Shown one piece after another: positions 26,020 to 34,029 of a stretch of DNA of 40,670 nucleotides. Numbering within the stretch: the first letter of the stretch is position 1; each line of letters begins with the position of its first letter. Below the pieces are notes generated by a model. That model saw only the letters and a program-made list of their open reading frames with translations, did not search any database and was not told where the DNA came from. Position numbers and translations under genes: made by a program. Source of the stretch: JBBIKU01 sp037445245 (lineage in GTDB: Bacteria > Chloroflexota > Anaerolineae > Anaerolineales > Anaerolineaceae); contig JBBIKU010000004.1 of assembly GCA_037445245.1 (NCBI GenBank), positions 1 through 40,670 on the forward strand, given 5' to 3'.

Positions 26020-26883
26020 GTGAACGTGGAAGAAAGCATTTGGCAGCCGCCGGATAGGTGCACCCTGTTCATCCGCCGTTGGCAATCGGCGCAGCAGCCC
26101 AAAGCGACGATCATACTGGTACATGGTTTAGGCGAACACAGTGGAAGATACCATCACCTGGCTGAATTCTTCAATGCCGCCGGTTATGCGGTGACCGCTT
26201 TTGATCTGCGCGGTCACGGCAACTCCCAGGGCGTGCGGGGGCACGCCGATAGCTACGAGGTCATCTTGGACGACCTCCACCATTTTGTGGAAGAGGCGAG
26301 TCAAAGCCCCCCGGGTTTGCCCCTTTTTTTGTACGGACACAGCCTGGGCGGCGCGCTCGTCCTTTGCTACCTCCTCTGCGGGCGACAAGCGGTAACCGCC
26401 GCTGTGGTCACCTCGCCTGCGCTTGCACCCGCCAAGCCCCCCTCTTCCTTCAAGCTGGCAGCCGCGCGAGTGCTATCGCGGCTTGCGCCGTCTTTTACCT
26501 TGAGTAATGATCTGGATGTGAGCGGACTCAGCCGAGACCCTGTAATTGTCGAACGCTACCGGCAGGACCCCCTGGTGCATAACCGCATCTCCGCCCGGCT
26601 AGGCATGGAACTGATTTCCAACGGGCAATGGATCCTGACACAATCCACGGTGAAACATCCAGTGTTGATCCTGCAAGCCGGTGAAGACCGTGTGGTCGAC
26701 AGTACCAAAACGGATCAGCTCGCGCAAACCTTGAAGGGCAAAATCACTTACAAGCGCTGGGAGGGTCTTTATCACGAATTACACAACGAACCGGAGAAAG
26801 AAACGGTGTTGAACGATATATTGAACTGGCTCGAAGCCAGGGCAACCCGCAAATGCGCACCCCCACACCACCACCAAGCTTGA
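26020..26883 (+). CDS. Alpha/beta hydrolase, monoacylglycerol lipase/lysophospholipase type
   Basis: A 287-residue alpha/beta hydrolase of the serine aminopeptidase S33/monoglyceride lipase group. It has the oxyanion segment LVHGLGEHSGRY (residues 33-44), the DLRGHGNSQGVRGH motif, the nucleophile S108 in YGHSLGG, the acid D223 in QAGEDRVVD and the base His in LYHELHNEPE (H252 by alignment with the family). No signal peptide is present, so it acts in the cytoplasm, presumably on monoacylglycerols or lysophospholipids. The start is a GTG at 26020 with GGAGG four bases before it. It stands alone; the next gene has its own promoter. The C-terminal tail is short and His/Pro-rich (APPHHHQA). Confidence 0.92.
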   Translation: MNVEESIWQPPDRCTLFIRRWQSAQQPKATIILVHGLGEHSGRYHHLAEFFNAAGYAVTAFDLRGHGNSQGVRGHADSYEVILDDLHHFVEEASQSPPGLPLFLYGHSLGGALVLCYLLCGRQAVTAAVVTSPALAPAKPPSSFKLAAARVLSRLAPSFTLSNDLDVSGLSRDPVIVERYRQDPLVHNRISARLGMELISNGQWILTQSTVKHPVLILQAGEDRVVDSTKTDQLAQTLKGKITYKRWEGLYHELHNEPEKETVLNDILNWLEARATRKCAPPHHHQA

Positions 26884-26908
26884 CCCAACCAGACCGCAGG
26901 GCTACAAT
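26880..26908 (+). promoter_or_regulatory. Sigma-70-type promoter of the glyA-gcvT fusion
   Basis: TTGACC (26880-26885) and TACAAT (26903-26908) with a 17-base spacer. The predicted start, near 26915, leaves a leader of about 100 bases before the ATG at 27016. The -35 overlaps the last codon of the hydrolase gene. Confidence 0.75.
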
Positions 26909-26931
26909 AGATTGGTTTTGTCTGAATCAAT

Positions 26932-26998
26932 ATGCTTCCCCATCCCCACTTTCGCCGGACTGTCTCGGCAGGAGCGGGTACGCCGGGGATATTTGCAT
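26932..26998 (+). promoter_or_regulatory. Structured 5' leader, candidate cis-regulatory RNA
   Basis: Inside the predicted leader, ATGC (26932-26935) and ATCCCC (26942-26947) pair with GGGGAT (26985-26990) and GCAT (26995-26998). The enclosed region can form two small hairpins: GCCG (26954-26957) with CGGC (26966-26969), and GCG-GGTA-CGC (26974-26983). This would be a three-way junction ending just before the SD (27003-27008). I see no match to the glycine, THF or SAM riboswitch consensus. Hand-folded only. Confidence 0.35.
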
Positions 26999-27015
26999 AA
27001 CGGGAGAGGTTGCAA

Positions 27016-30000
27016 ATGGCTGATTTTCTTGCACGCGGCTCATTAGCTGAGCTTGACCCCGAAGTACACCAATTGATCCAACTCGAGTCCGAACGACAAT
27101 ACCGTAAATTGATTCTCATCCCCAGCGAGAGCACCGCCCCGCTGGCGGTGCGCGAAGCCTTGGGATCATCACTTCAGAACCTGTATGCCGAAGGCTACCC
27201 CGATGAAGAAACGCGCTGGATGAGCGAGGCAGAGATATTGGATTATCCAGCCCAATTGACCCACTATCGCCGTTACTCTGACCCGCGTTATTACAAGGGC
27301 GTGGAATACGCCAATATCATTGAAGCGCTGGCGCGCCGTCGCTGCGCCGAAGCCTTCGCCACCGATCAGGTCAGTGCCGACCAGCTTTACGTCAACGTGC
27401 AGCCCCTCTCCGGCGCGCCAGCCAACAACGCCGTTTACCTGGCGCTGGTCAATCCCGGTGAGACCGTGATGGGGATGAACCTGCTGCACGGCGGGCATCT
27501 CAGCCACGGCTCGCCGGTAAACCGTTCCGGGAAATTGTATAACGTAGTGCATTACAACGTTCACCCTGAGACGGAGCAGATCGACTACGACGCCGTCGCC
27601 GCTCTGGCGCAGGAACACAAACCTAAAATCATTATCGCCGGCTATTCCTCCTACCCCTGGGCACCCGATTGGGTACGTTTCCGTCACATCGCCGATTCGG
27701 TGGGGGCATATTTGCTGGCAGACATCTCACACATTGCCGGTCTGATCGCCGGCGGAGCCATCCCGTCCCCGATCGGTCATGCCCACGTGATCACCTTCAC
27801 CACCCACAAAACCTTGCACGGACCGCGCGGCGCCTGCATCGTCACCCAGGATGCCGCATTAAGCCGTAAACTGGATCGGGCGGTCTTCCCCGGGGAGCAG
27901 GGTGGACCACACGTTCATGTCTTCGCCGCCCAGGCGCTGACCTTCAAACTCGCCCGCAGCGATGCTTTTCGCAATGTGCAGCACCAAACCGTCAAGAATT
28001 GCCTGACGCTCACCGAACACCTGAAGAAGCGTGGCTTGCGCATCCCCTTCGGTGGCACTGACACCCATCTCGCCAACCTGGACTGCAAAACCATCATCGG
28101 CGCAGACGGTTCGCCGCTTTCAGGTGACATGGCAGCCCGTATCCTGGATATTGCCGGGATCGTTGCCAACCGCAACACCATCCCCGGCGACCGCAGCGCT
28201 CTGGTTGCCAGCGGCGTTCGATTCGGCACCCCCTGGGTCACCCAGCGCGGCTTGCGCGAGCCTGAAATGAAACAGCTCGCCGACGTGATGGCGGATGTTC
28301 TTCTGGCTATTGAGCCTTACGCTCTCGACGGGCGCAAAGGCGTTGTGTTGCGCGCCAAAGTGCCTTTCGAGGTGCTCGAAGACGCCAAACTGCGCACCCG
28401 CGCCCTTGCTGAGTCAGCCGGGATCGATTACGAATCCGCCCGCTCGGGTTACCCACATTATTTCTTTATCGACGACAAGCCGATGGTCAGCACCGGCTGG
28501 GCATCCTACGACTTGAAAGGCAACGCTATCCGGCACTTTGTCAACTACGCCTTCAGCAGCGATGTCGAAGACCTTCAGCCAGGCAAAAGCCAGCCCACCG
28601 TCCTCAATACACCTAAAGGCAGCCTGGAGGGCGTCCTGACTTGCGTCGACGTCGAAAATTTCCGGTTCAGCCTGCCAGAAGCCAGTGCTTCGCTGGGGGC
28701 TACCTGGTTGCGTGATCTCTCCGACGGCTATGTTGCCTTCGACGACGATCTGGCTCGCCGCATGCCGGGACCGATCCAGGTATGCGATTCGAAAGCACAA
28801 CCGCAGGCAACCGCTGCCGGTAAAGCGCGTCATCCTGAAAAACCTTATTACATCGGCATCGACAGCGGGGAGGGCAAGCCCTTGCCCGCCTTTCAGTGGA
28901 ATGAAGCGCAACCCGCCGAACTTCGGCTGACCCCGCTAAACCAGACCCACCGCAAGATGGGCGCCAAAATGGTACCCTTCGCTGGATGGGACATGCCGGT
29001 GTGGTACAGCTCGGTGCTCGAGGAACACACCGCCACCCGCCAGGCAGCCGGTTTGTTCGATGTCACCCACATGGGCGTGTATCAGGTCGAAGGCAGTGAC
29101 GCGGCGGTCTTTCTGGACAGCGTGTGTGCTAACGATATCGCTGCGCTGGCGGTCGGCGAATCCTGTTACACCCATTTTCTCGACCCTCACGCCAACGTTC
29201 TGGACGATATGCTGGTTTACCGTCGCGGCGTCGATCGCTATCTGGTAGTAGTCAACGCCGCCAACGACGATAAGGACTGGGCTTGGCTCAACGCTGTGCG
29301 CCACGGGACGGTGTTGGTCGACCCGCACCGTCCGTGGTCGCGGGCATTCGGGCGTAACGCCCGCCTGCGCAATCTGCGCGATCCCCAAGAGGCCAAGGAC
29401 AGACGCGTCGACATTGCCTTGCAAGGTCCGCGCTCGCGAGAGATCCTGCTTGCGCTCGGCTGCGATGATCAGACGCGTCGCCAGGTCATGGCTCTCAACC
29501 GCACCGAACTGTGCGAGGCGGTCATCGGCGGCTTTGAGCTGGTGGTATCCCGCACCGGTTACACCGGTGAAAAAATGGCGTTCGAATTGTTCGTCCACCC
29601 CGACCGGGCAGTGGATTTGTGGAACGGGTTACTCCAAGCCGGCGAGCCGCTAGGGTTGAAAGTCTGTGGTCTGGGGGCGCGCGATTCACTGCGAACCGAA
29701 GCCGGCTTGCCGCTCTACGGTCACGAAATGGGCGGCGAGTTGAATCTGGGCGTTGCCGAAGCCGGCTTTGGCGCTTACGTAAAAACCTACAAGCCGTGGT
29801 TTATCGGCAGGCAGGCATACCTGGAAGGCGAAAAGAGCCGTAATTCCATCGTCGTTCGCTTCCGCTTCGCCGAGAAAGGCGTGCGCATAGCGCATCTGGG
29901 CGATCCGGTGCTCGACATGAAAGGACGGGTTATCGGCAAAGTAACCAGTTGCGCCATCGACAGCGAGGGTTTTCTCACCGGTCAAGCCTACATCGAAACC

Positions 30001-30141
30001 AAATACGCCGCAGAAGGCACACCGCTCAGCATCTACCAGAGCGCTCCCAAATCGATCGGGAAAGTGCCGGCAGAACTGAAACAAGGAGATCGCGTCATCC
30101 TTCCCACCCCGGCTGTCGTCATCAGCCGGTTTCCCAAATAG
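27016..30141 (+). CDS. Serine hydroxymethyltransferase-aminomethyltransferase (GlyA-GcvT) fusion
   Basis: A 1041-residue two-enzyme fusion. The N-terminal part (about 1-430) is a PLP-dependent SHMT that interconverts serine + THF with glycine + methylene-THF. It shows LIPSESTAP, the LSGAPANNAVY segment, DISHIAGLIAGG and the PLP lysine K265 in TTHKTLHGPRGA. Where normal SHMTs read EGYPGKRYYGG, this one has about 28 extra residues between EGYP (near 60) and DPRYYKGVEY. A linker domain of about 200 residues follows. From about residue 638 it is GcvT (glycine cleavage T-protein): KMGAKMVPFAGWDMPVWYSS, LDDMLVYRRGVDRYLVVVNA with the catalytic Asp, SRTGYTGEKMAFELFV and a C-terminal barrel. SD GAGAGG precedes the ATG. 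Both halves share methylene-THF. A transaminase gene follows in the same direction. Confidence 0.94.
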   Translation: MADFLARGSLAELDPEVHQLIQLESERQYRKLILIPSESTAPLAVREALGSSLQNLYAEGYPDEETRWMSEAEILDYPAQLTHYRRYSDPRYYKGVEYANIIEALARRRCAEAFATDQVSADQLYVNVQPLSGAPANNAVYLALVNPGETVMGMNLLHGGHLSHGSPVNRSGKLYNVVHYNVHPETEQIDYDAVAALAQEHKPKIIIAGYSSYPWAPDWVRFRHIADSVGAYLLADISHIAGLIAGGAIPSPIGHAHVITFTTHKTLHGPRGACIVTQDAALSRKLDRAVFPGEQGGPHVHVFAAQALTFKLARSDAFRNVQHQTVKNCLTLTEHLKKRGLRIPFGGTDTHLANLDCKTIIGADGSPLSGDMAARILDIAGIVANRNTIPGDRSALVASGVRFGTPWVTQRGLREPEMKQLADVMADVLLAIEPYALDGRKGVVLRAKVPFEVLEDAKLRTRALAESAGIDYESARSGYPHYFFIDDKPMVSTGWASYDLKGNAIRHFVNYAFSSDVEDLQPGKSQPTVLNTPKGSLEGVLTCVDVENFRFSLPEASASLGATWLRDLSDGYVAFDDDLARRMPGPIQVCDSKAQPQATAAGKARHPEKPYYIGIDSGEGKPLPAFQWNEAQPAELRLTPLNQTHRKMGAKMVPFAGWDMPVWYSSVLEEHTATRQAAGLFDVTHMGVYQVEGSDAAVFLDSVCANDIAALAVGESCYTHFLDPHANVLDDMLVYRRGVDRYLVVVNAANDDKDWAWLNAVRHGTVLVDPHRPWSRAFGRNARLRNLRDPQEAKDRRVDIALQGPRSREILLALGCDDQTRRQVMALNRTELCEAVIGGFELVVSRTGYTGEKMAFELFVHPDRAVDLWNGLLQAGEPLGLKVCGLGARDSLRTEAGLPLYGHEMGGELNLGVAEAGFGAYVKTYKPWFIGRQAYLEGEKSRNSIVVRFRFAEKGVRIAHLGDPVLDMKGRVIGKVTSCAIDSEGFLTGQAYIETKYAAEGTPLSIYQSAPKSIGKVPAELKQGDRVILPTPAVVISRFPK

Positions 30142-30155
30142 ATCCTTTTGTTCAA

Positions 30156-30188
30156 AGCGGTCGCCGTTACACCAAAACGGCGATCGCT
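30156..30188 (+). other. Strong hairpin between fusion gene and aminotransferase
   Basis: AGCGGTCGCCGTT (30156-30168) pairs with AACGGCGATCGCT (30176-30188) over 13 bp with a single G-U and a 7-base loop. No T-run follows. It may be a processing or stability element in the operon mRNA, or a partial terminator; the next gene's SD (AAGGAG) lies 15 bases after it. Confidence 0.5.
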
Positions 30189-30214
30189 CCTAACCCTACT
30201 CAAGGAGAGTAAAT

Positions 30215-31435
30215 ATGCAGACACCGTGGCACCGCCGGTACGCACAACGCACGCAAAGAATGAAAAGCTCCGCCATCCGTGAATTGCTCAAACTTTCCAC
30301 ATCACCCGGGGTAATTTCTTTTGCCGGAGGGATGCCGGCGCCAGAAGTTTTCCCGGTCCAAAAGTTCATGGAAGCCTGCAATACGGTGTTGAGTATGCAT
30401 GGTGCGCAGGCGTTGCAGTACGGAATCACCGAAGGATATCTCCCGTTGCGAGAAATGATCGCCCGTCACGCAGCACGCTTCGGGATCAAGGTGTCGCCGG
30501 ACAACATTATGATCACCTCCGGTTCGCAGCAGGCACTGGACTTGTTGGGGAAGATTTTCATCAATCGCGGCGATCATATCCTGGTCGAAGCCCCCACTTA
30601 CTTGGGGGCGCTGCAGGCATGGAACGCCTATGGCGCCGAATATATCCCGGTCGATTTTGACGAGGACGGTATGATCACCGAATCGCTCGAAGAGGCGCTG
30701 CGAGCCGGACCCAAATTCATTTATGCCCTGCCCAATTTTCAAAATCCATCTGGGGTGACCACCTCACTCGAACGCCGCAACCGCCTGGTCGAACTCGCCA
30801 CCCGCTACGGCGTTCCGATCATCGAGGACGACCCGTACGGGCAGCTTCGCTTCGAGGGCGAACATCTTGCTTCGCTGGTGGTGCTGGACGCCGAAAAACG
30901 CGGCAATGACCACAGTTGCTACACCGGTAACGTCATCTATCTGAGCACGTTTTCCAAGATCCTTGCGCCCGGCGTGCGCCTGGCTTGGGTCATCGCCCCC
31001 GAGGAGGTCATACGCAAACTGGTACAGGCAAAACAAGGCGCCGATCTGCACACCGCCACCTTCAATCAAATGGTGGCGCACGAGGTCGGCAAAGGCGGGT
31101 TCTTCGACAAGCACATTCAGTTCATCTGCGATATCTATCGCGAGCGCAGGAACGTGATGCTGGATGCGCTCGAAGAACACATGCCCTCCGACGTGCACTG
31201 GACGCACCCCCAGGGAGGTTTATTCCTGTGGGCGACCTTCCCCGAAAAGATCAATACCACTGAATTGCTGGCAGAGGCAGTCGAAGCCAAAGTAGCCTTC
31301 GTTCCGGGTGAGAATTTCTATCCCTGTGGCGGCGGTGACAACACCATGCGCCTCAATTTTTCGAACGCCGTGCCCGAAAAAATCAACGAGGGCATCGCCC
31401 GCCTGGGCGCTCTGATCCGCAAGAAACTGGCATGA
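30215..31435 (+). CDS. PLP-dependent class I/II aminotransferase (LysN/2-aminoadipate type)
   Basis: A 406-residue cytosolic fold-type I aminotransferase. The N-terminal AIRELLKLSTSPGVISFAGG motif is characteristic of the 2-aminoadipate aminotransferase/ARO8/MocR-catalytic group. Also present are LQYGITEGYLPLRE, ITSGSQQALDLLGKIFINRGD, the PNFQNPSGVTTSLERR loop, IIEDDPYGQLRFEG with the PLP-binding Asp, and the Schiff-base lysine K248 in STFSKILAPGVRLAW. The C-terminus holds the substrate carboxylate Arg in NTMRLNFSN. Amino donor is not predictable, though 2-aminoadipate, aromatic or branched-chain acids are typical. The ATG has AAGGAG seven bases upstream. It is 73 bases after the GlyA-GcvT fusion and probably shares its promoter. 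Confidence 0.93.
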   Translation: MQTPWHRRYAQRTQRMKSSAIRELLKLSTSPGVISFAGGMPAPEVFPVQKFMEACNTVLSMHGAQALQYGITEGYLPLREMIARHAARFGIKVSPDNIMITSGSQQALDLLGKIFINRGDHILVEAPTYLGALQAWNAYGAEYIPVDFDEDGMITESLEEALRAGPKFIYALPNFQNPSGVTTSLERRNRLVELATRYGVPIIEDDPYGQLRFEGEHLASLVVLDAEKRGNDHSCYTGNVIYLSTFSKILAPGVRLAWVIAPEEVIRKLVQAKQGADLHTATFNQMVAHEVGKGGFFDKHIQFICDIYRERRNVMLDALEEHMPSDVHWTHPQGGLFLWATFPEKINTTELLAEAVEAKVAFVPGENFYPCGGGDNTMRLNFSNAVPEKINEGIARLGALIRKKLA

Positions 31436-31439
31436 GAAG

Positions 31440-31459
31440 AAAAAGCAGACTTAGTCTGC
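31440..31459 (-). terminator. Intrinsic terminator containing the nucleoside kinase stop codon
   Basis: GCAGAC-TAA-GTCTGC followed by TTTTTCTTCT on the minus strand. The stem is 6 bp and the 3-base loop is the TAA stop codon itself (31451-31453). Confidence 0.7.
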
Positions 31460-33175
31460 GTGCTCCCACAACTTGAACTCTTTCAAGATCGATCCCCCGA
31501 TGAATTCGCGCAGGATCGAATTGTCGGGCACCAGGTCGGGGTCTAAAGGCAGGAACCATTCCAAAAAAGAATACAACCGCTTGGCTTCGATATACTCCGG
31601 CGTGCCGAAAGGCACCTGGCGCAGTAGCGGCATCGCCAGCGGTTTGAGCGCTGAAAGCTCGTACGCCAGGGCTGAGGTGAACATCTCGTCGGCGTAATCC
31701 TGATAGGCATAAATGTTACGCTTTTCGCCGCGGCGCACCGATTCCCACATGGAAATCGTTTGTTGAGCGGAGTAGCCGCGCTCGCGGGCGTCGCGCACAA
31801 TACGCCGGATCAGGCGCGTGTCGGTGGTCGAAATTCGGTTATAACGGTCAAGATTCAACTGGGTCAGACACGAAACATACAGACGAAAGGTCTGCTGCGA
31901 CGGAATATCCGGTAACAGTTGCGGGTTCAATCCGTGAATGCCTTCCAGAATGATCAACTGATCGGGTTCCAAACATGCCGCTTCGCCGGGCACGCTCCTG
32001 CCGGTGATGAAATCAAAGCGGGGGAGCTGCACTTCTTCACCAGAAATCAGGCAGCGCAATTGCTCCGCCAGCAGCTTGGTATTCAATGCCCCCAGCGACT
32101 CGTAATCATATTTTCTGTTTTCATCGAGGGGGGTATCTTCACGGTTGACAAAATAATTATCCAATTCCAGCGGCATGGGCGAGATACCCTGCGCCAGCAA
32201 TTGCACCGCCAGCCGCTTAGAAAAGGTGGTTTTGCCTGATGAAGAAGGTCCAGCCACCAGCACAATTCGCACTTCACGGTGTTTCGCCACAATCTTGCGG
32301 GCAATGTCGGCGATCTCTTGTTCGTGCAGCGCCTCCGAGACCAGAATGATCTCGCTGATGCGTCCGGCTTTGATCGCATCGTTGAGCGGCGCCACGCTGT
32401 CGATCCCTAAGCGGGACAGCCAGTGCCCATAACGCAGAAAAGTGTCCAGCAGCTTGGGCGATTCCGGGATCGGTAGTAATTCGGTCGGCATGTGCCGTCG
32501 CGGGAAGCGCACCACGAAGCCTTCGCCCATCTGGAGTAAATCAAACCAGCGGATATAACCGGTAGAGGGCACCATGTAACCGTGATGGTAATCGTGATGG
32601 TCACCCAGCCGGTACAACACCAGATCCGCCTTCTGGCGATATTTCATCAAGTGAACCTTATCGAGCTGCCCGCGTCGGTGAAAGAATTCAATCGCCTCAT
32701 CCAGCGGCACTTTGCGTCGTTCGAACGGCAAATCCGCTTCGACCAGGCTGCGCATGTGCTGCTCCAGCCGCTTCAGCTCATTTTCATGCAAAGGTTGGCG
32801 GTTAATCAGGTGACAGAAGAAGCCGCCCGAAGCAACCGAGTGGTCGATTGCCAGCTCTACTCCCGGGAACAGTGCTTCAAACGCTGCCACCAACAGAAAG
32901 GTCAACGAACGGCGGTAAATGCGCGCCCCGTCCGAGTCAGTCATGGTAACCGGTTTGACCCGGGCGTCCATCTCAATCGGAAAGGTCAGCTCGCGCAATT
33001 CTTCATTGACCACCGCTCCCATGGGTGGAATGTCGCGCCATTCTGGCAGTGAGCACAAGAATTTTGCCACCGGCGTGCCGCGCGGTCCGCACAAAACGCG
33101 CCCATCCGGTAGATGAATTTCGACCACCGCACGCGGCGTGACCAGCTTGATCTCATCATTCAGCGTATTTTCCAT
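31451..33175 (-). CDS. Nucleoside/uridine kinase-like protein with TGS and tRNA-SAD-like N-terminus
   Basis: A 574-residue protein from the ATG at 33175 (the frame is also open from an ATG at 33223; neither has a clear SD). The N-terminal TGS-like domain (about residues 1-70: VEIHLPDGRVLCGPRGTPV) and a second domain resembling the threonyl-tRNA synthetase SAD domain (HSVASGGFFCHLI) precede a linker. The C-terminal half is a P-loop uridine kinase-type NTPase: Walker A GPSSSGKTTFSKRL at about 309-322, the LDNYFVNREDTPLDENRKYDYE lid/acceptor region, and LIILEGIHGLNP. The family is annotated as nucleoside kinase; the substrate is likely a pyrimidine or other nucleoside. The DUF4230 gene lies 53 bases upstream on the same strand. 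Confidence 0.9.
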   Translation of the reverse strand: MENTLNDEIKLVTPRAVVEIHLPDGRVLCGPRGTPVAKFLCSLPEWRDIPPMGAVVNEELRELTFPIEMDARVKPVTMTDSDGARIYRRSLTFLLVAAFEALFPGVELAIDHSVASGGFFCHLINRQPLHENELKRLEQHMRSLVEADLPFERRKVPLDEAIEFFHRRGQLDKVHLMKYRQKADLVLYRLGDHHDYHHGYMVPSTGYIRWFDLLQMGEGFVVRFPRRHMPTELLPIPESPKLLDTFLRYGHWLSRLGIDSVAPLNDAIKAGRISEIILVSEALHEQEIADIARKIVAKHREVRIVLVAGPSSSGKTTFSKRLAVQLLAQGISPMPLELDNYFVNREDTPLDENRKYDYESLGALNTKLLAEQLRCLISGEEVQLPRFDFITGRSVPGEAACLEPDQLIILEGIHGLNPQLLPDIPSQQTFRLYVSCLTQLNLDRYNRISTTDTRLIRRIVRDARERGYSAQQTISMWESVRRGEKRNIYAYQDYADEMFTSALAYELSALKPLAMPLLRQVPFGTPEYIEAKRLYSFLEWFLPLDPDLVPDNSILREFIGGSILKEFKLWEHAD

Positions 33176-33228
33176 ACTCCAACCATTTTCCCCTCGAACC
33201 AAAACGCAGCCGATTGGGATCATGCAAA

Positions 33229-33915
33229 TTATTCGGACGGCAGTGCCCGGAAGACGACCCGCTGGTAACCCAGGCTGTTGAACAACCGTTCCAGGTAATG
33301 TTCGGCGTTCACTTGCGCCTTTTCGAGAATGCCATCTTCCAGCGCCCCCTGCAGGATCTCCGCCTCGGCTGTCTGGCGCGCCAGCGTTTCCAGATTGGCG
33401 TCCGCCCGTTTGAGCAAACCGGTATCCCGGTCATAAACGTAAGAGCGTTCGTTATCCAAGGTGGCGATAAAGACCTCCGCCTCGGGCAAATCCACATACA
33501 ACATACCGTCCTCGAGCGCCAGATCTTCGACCATCATTTTCGAAAGATCAACCCCGGCGATGACCGTGCCATGCGCTACAAACAGCAGCCGGTCACCGAA
33601 CAAGAATTTCAAATCGGTTTGACCCACCTCGGCGGTAATCACCTTCTCGACGCTGTACTGGATGGTTTCCAAGCGCGCCAGTGAACGCACTTCGTTGATG
33701 ATCGTCACCGGATCAGGGATGACAGTGGGGGTCGGATTGAGCAATTGCGCAACCTGTTCCCGTAATTGCTGGTTCGCTTCTTCGAACGGCGCCAGCGCCC
33801 GCTCGGTCGATTGCTGCACTGCCCTCATCACCACGCTAGGAACAGCCACCAGCACCGCCATCACCGCCAAAATAGCCAGCAATATCCCCCCAAACCACAT
33901 CAACCCTTTCCTCAT
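33229..33915 (-). CDS. DUF4230 membrane-anchored protein
   Basis: A 228-residue protein with one N-terminal TM helix (about residues 5-28, WFGGILLAILAVMAVLVAVPSVVM), a short coiled-coil-like stretch (STERALAPFEEANQQLREQV), and a Pro/Thr linker (NPTPTVIPDPV). The rest is the DUF4230 domain: VRSLARLETIQYSVEKVITA, then FLFGDRLLFVAHGTVIAGVDLSKM and DLPEAEVFIATLDNERSYVYD. The domain would sit outside the cytoplasmic membrane; its function is unknown. The ATG at 33915 has GGAGAG six bases before it. It diverges from the PhnD-like gene, with a palindromic -10 between them, and is followed by the nucleoside kinase. Confidence 0.88.
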   Translation of the reverse strand: MRKGLMWFGGILLAILAVMAVLVAVPSVVMRAVQQSTERALAPFEEANQQLREQVAQLLNPTPTVIPDPVTIINEVRSLARLETIQYSVEKVITAEVGQTDLKFLFGDRLLFVAHGTVIAGVDLSKMMVEDLALEDGMLYVDLPEAEVFIATLDNERSYVYDRDTGLLKRADANLETLARQTAEAEILQGALEDGILEKAQVNAEHYLERLFNSLGYQRVVFRALPSE

Positions 33916-33969
33916 TGCTTCTCTCCTTGCCCTCAACAAACAGACACATGCCGTAACTTCATAAAGTTG

Positions 33970-33977
33970 ATTATAAT
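33970..33977. promoter_or_regulatory. Palindromic -10 (ATTATAAT) in divergent spacer
   Basis: ATTATAAT reads TATAAT on both strands (plus 33972-33977, minus 33970-33975). It lies midway between the DUF4230 ATG (33915) and the PhnD-like ATG (34030), about 55 bases from each. No convincing -35 on either side, so two overlapping divergent promoters are only suggested. Confidence 0.4.
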
Positions 33978-34029
33978 CGTTCCTGGCACAGTCACCCACC
34001 GTCAGGGAAAAATTGTAACGCTATTTTCG

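Noticed and set aside
26915..27015. Known glycine or THF riboswitch
   Set aside because: The conserved cores of those classes are not present; only a generic fold can be drawn.
33766..34029. Upstream extension of the PhnD-like gene by 88 codons
   Set aside because: It is antisense to the DUF4230 gene, and the lipoprotein signal peptide begins at 34030.
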